From Caldifarciminota bacterium (GTDB lineage Bacteria; Hydrothermota; Tepidihabitantia; Tepidihabitantales; CAIPLT01), in NCBI GenBank assembly GCA_025061975.1, contig JANXBB010000205.1, forward strand, positions 1 through 7,441: 7,441 bases of DNA, in the 5' to 3' direction. Made by a program: the position numbers and the translations under genes. Positions 6,510 through 7,441 of the stretch are shown in pieces; the stretch's first letter is position 1, and each line of letters opens with the position of its first letter. Below the pieces are notes generated by a model. It had not been told where the DNA came from and ran no database searches. It saw only the letters and a program-made list of their open reading frames with translations.

Positions 6510-6992
6510 TTATCTCTTAACTAACACTACTGCAAAACATGCAATAGCTTGTTTTTTAAAACTAAATAGCATCTGTTCGGTAGTCTTTGCTGAAAGTCCA
6601 ATATTATTTTCAGAAATTTTTAGGATCTTCGCTAACTGGGTTTTTATTTGCTTAAAATAGGGGTTAAGTTTTGGAGTCTCACAAATTAATACTGCACTGA
6701 GATTTATAATTTTTAATTTTTTCTTTTTAATCCGTGCCAAAATCTCTTTAAGAATTACAACCGACGAGATATCTTTATATTTTGGATCAGTATCCGGAAA
6801 AAAACTTCCAATATCACTTAGCCCTGCAGAACTTAAAAGAGCATCACAAATTGCATGACATAAAACATCACCATCTGAATGTCCTAAAAGTCCTTTATCA
6901 AAAGGAATCTCAATACCTCCTAAAATCAGTTTTCGGCCCAAAGTTAGCCGATGAATATCAAAGCCAATACCGACAAAAAAATTTTTTCTCAC
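6510..6992 (-). CDS. ispF: 2-C-methyl-D-erythritol 2,4-cyclodiphosphate synthase
   Basis: A 160-residue enzyme of the MEP isoprenoid pathway that converts CDP-methylerythritol 2-phosphate to the cyclic diphosphate with release of CMP. The zinc ligands are visible: D12 and H14 in GFDIH, and H46 in VLCHAICDALL. Other family signatures are HSDGD (38-42), DIG (60-62), FPDTD (65-69) and SAKTTE (134-139) near the C-terminus. The glycine-rich GRGEG-like stretch usual after that motif is replaced by SFKKQ. Start choice is forced: an in-frame TAA lies at 7002-7004, three codons upstream of this GTG, and family members begin just before VGIGFD. There is no ribosome binding site, and the predicted transcription start falls on the GTG itself, so the mRNA may be leaderless. 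It is first of a two-gene unit with rhomboid; ispD is not adjacent. Confidence 0.94.
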   Translation of the reverse strand: MRKNFFVGIGFDIHRLTLGRKLILGGIEIPFDKGLLGHSDGDVLCHAICDALLSSAGLSDIGSFFPDTDPKYKDISSVVILKEILARIKKKKLKIINLSAVLICETPKLNPYFKQIKTQLAKILKISENNIGLSAKTTEQMLFSFKKQAIACFAVVLVKR

Positions 6993-6998
6993 GGCTAA

Positions 6999-7027
6999 AT
7001 TTTATCGCAAAATTATAAGGCGGTCAA
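6999..7027 (-). promoter_or_regulatory. Promoter of ispF-rhomboid, likely giving a leaderless mRNA
   Basis: On the minus strand a TTGACC -35 box (7022-7027) and a TAAAAT -10 box (6999-7004) are spaced by 17 nt. A start 7 nt beyond the -10 box falls at about 6992, the first base of the ispF GTG. A competing TATAAT (7012-7017) has only a poor -35 partner at 7035-7040 and would leave a leader of about 13 nt, also without a ribosome binding site. Confidence 0.55.
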
Positions 7028-7051
7028 GATAACAATTAAAATTATTATCTT
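7026..7051. promoter_or_regulatory. Near-perfect 26-bp palindrome upstream of ispF, candidate operator
   Basis: Arms AAGATAACAATT (7026-7037) and AATTATTATCTT (7040-7051) are reverse complements at 11 of 12 positions around a 2-nt centre. The left end overlaps the -35 box of the ispF promoter by 2 nt, and the centre lies about 46 nt upstream of the predicted start. This position suits binding by a dimeric regulator. No family can be named, and AT-rich palindromes do arise by chance. Confidence 0.35.
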
Positions 7052-7323
7052 CCCGGAGCTTAAACTTATCCTTACAAATCGTGCAAAAACCTCGGAATGT
7101 ACTTATTCGGAATCTTCTCTGAAAAACTCTGAAATCTCAATTGAAGAGTTTTCAAGAATTAGAAGTAAAATTTAGTCTCAAAAGCCTTTTGTGTGTTTAG
7201 CGCAAATATCTGTTAAAATCTCTTTCTGAAAAACCTCTGATAAATCCCCTGGACCGTATAGGGTATACTCTTTCTATGTTTGAGGGGTAAAATATTGAAT
7301 TATAACTGGTTAACGAAAACAAA

Positions 7324-7441
7324 CCTTCAATTCCTTATAGGTAGGCTAAAAACTATCGCAGAGGGGATGCAAAGTTGTAGTAGATCTGCGTTTCAATTCC
7401 TTATAGGTAGGCTAAAAACAAAAGGAGGAAAACATGGCAGA
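7324..7441 (-). CRISPR. End of a CRISPR array: two 30-nt repeats and one 36-nt spacer, cut by the window edge
   Basis: Repeat copies lie at 7324-7353 and 7390-7419, separated by a unique 36-nt spacer (7354-7389). The right copy begins GTTTCAATTCC and ends GGCTAAAAAC. The left copy is identical except for its first two bases (CC in place of GT). Read on the minus strand the repeat ends in ATTGAAAC, the usual 8-nt crRNA 5' handle of type I-B/III-like repeats. The array is therefore probably transcribed leftward, with its leader to the right and the degenerate left copy as the leader-distal terminal repeat. Bases 7420-7441 would be the start of the next spacer if the array continues. No cas gene is in the window, so type and activity cannot be determined. 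Confidence 0.85.
7434..7441 (+). CDS. Possible start of a gene truncated by the window edge (uncertain)
   Basis: AGGAGG (7423-7428) stands 5 nt before ATG (7434-7436), followed by GCA GA. It looks like an excellent translation start, equal to those of talC and the aminotransferase. It begins directly after a CRISPR repeat, so it could equally be the first 22 nt of another spacer. Only two codons and part of a third are visible; nothing can be said about a product. Confidence 0.3.

Larger units (their letters stand above)
6993..7323. other. Non-coding stretch between ispF and the CRISPR repeats
   Basis: No reading frame of useful length, tRNA or known RNA was found here. It holds the ispF promoter and palindrome at its left end. 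Further right are minor features: an imperfect direct repeat built on CTGAAAAA...CTCTGA (7113-7137 and about 7218-7246), and a perfect short inverted repeat GTATA-ggg-TATAC (7256-7268). Plus-strand -10-like sequences at 7166-7171, 7214-7219 and 7301-7306 lack good -35 partners at proper spacing. The part beyond about 7270 is the leader-distal flank of the array if the orientation given for the CRISPR is correct. Confidence 0.6.

Noticed and set aside
6457..7018. Plus-strand ORFs 6457-6660 and 6782-7018 over rhomboid and ispF
   Set aside because: They are antisense to conserved enzyme genes; the second even runs through the ispF promoter. No supporting motif.
7113..7246. Additional degenerate CRISPR repeats built on the CTGAAAAACTCTGA-like direct repeat
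   Set aside because: The two copies are imperfect, about 100 nt apart, and share nothing with the 30-nt repeat at 7390-7419.
7256..7268. GTATA-ggg-TATAC inverted repeat as an operator or terminator
   Set aside because: The arms are only 5 nt with no extension and no U-run; too short to support a call.
7022..7323. A tRNA or other structured RNA gene in the gap before the CRISPR repeats
   Set aside because: No T-loop GGTTCGA-like sequence, no acceptor-stem pairing and no long stem were found.

Overview
The window is an AT-rich bacterial segment, about one third G+C by eye. The best taxonomic guess is a candidate-division WOR-3-like or related FCB-group bacterium. That guess rests on a large secreted beta-sheet protein with a C-terminal sorting tail, a thermophile-style fused transketolase, a small TalC-type transaldolase, and a CRISPR repeat of the type common in thermophiles. 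No rRNA or other phylogenetic marker is present, so this is inference. The window opens inside one gene and closes inside or just after a CRISPR repeat, which would fit a metagenomic contig that broke at repeats.

Layout: (1) 1-1635 (+), the 3' part of a secreted multidomain protein with two Ig-like modules, a nidogen-like beta domain and a Por/T9SS-type tail. (2) 5588-1641 (-), a tight operon of talC (transaldolase), a full-length transketolase and a class I/II aminotransferase. It converges on gene 1 with 5 nt between the stop codons. (3) 5589-5849, an intergenic region with a good minus-strand promoter for the talC operon and a divergent plus-strand promoter. The second promoter appears to drive a roughly 69-nt RNA that ends in a strong intrinsic terminator. 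(4) 6992-5850 (-), ispF followed 3 nt later by a rhomboid protease. (5) 6993-7323, non-coding, holding the ispF promoter and a near-perfect 26-bp palindrome. (6) 7324-7441, two CRISPR repeats around a 36-nt spacer, then a strong Shine-Dalgarno/ATG look-alike at the very edge.

How the genes work together: TalC and transketolase together make up the carbon-shuffling core of the non-oxidative pentose phosphate pathway, supplying pentose-5-phosphates and erythrose-4-phosphate. The aminotransferase downstream probably links to amino-acid metabolism. IspF belongs to the MEP isoprenoid pathway. The rhomboid is an intramembrane serine protease, probably co-expressed with IspF only because it is adjacent.

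The most unusual item is the putative small RNA at 5783-5851. It carries three CCUCC (anti-Shine-Dalgarno) motifs, one of which matches the talC ribosome binding site over 8 nt. Next are the apparently leaderless GTG start of ispF, a 12-mer shared between the talC and ispF promoter regions, and the RBS-plus-start-codon sequence directly abutting a CRISPR repeat.
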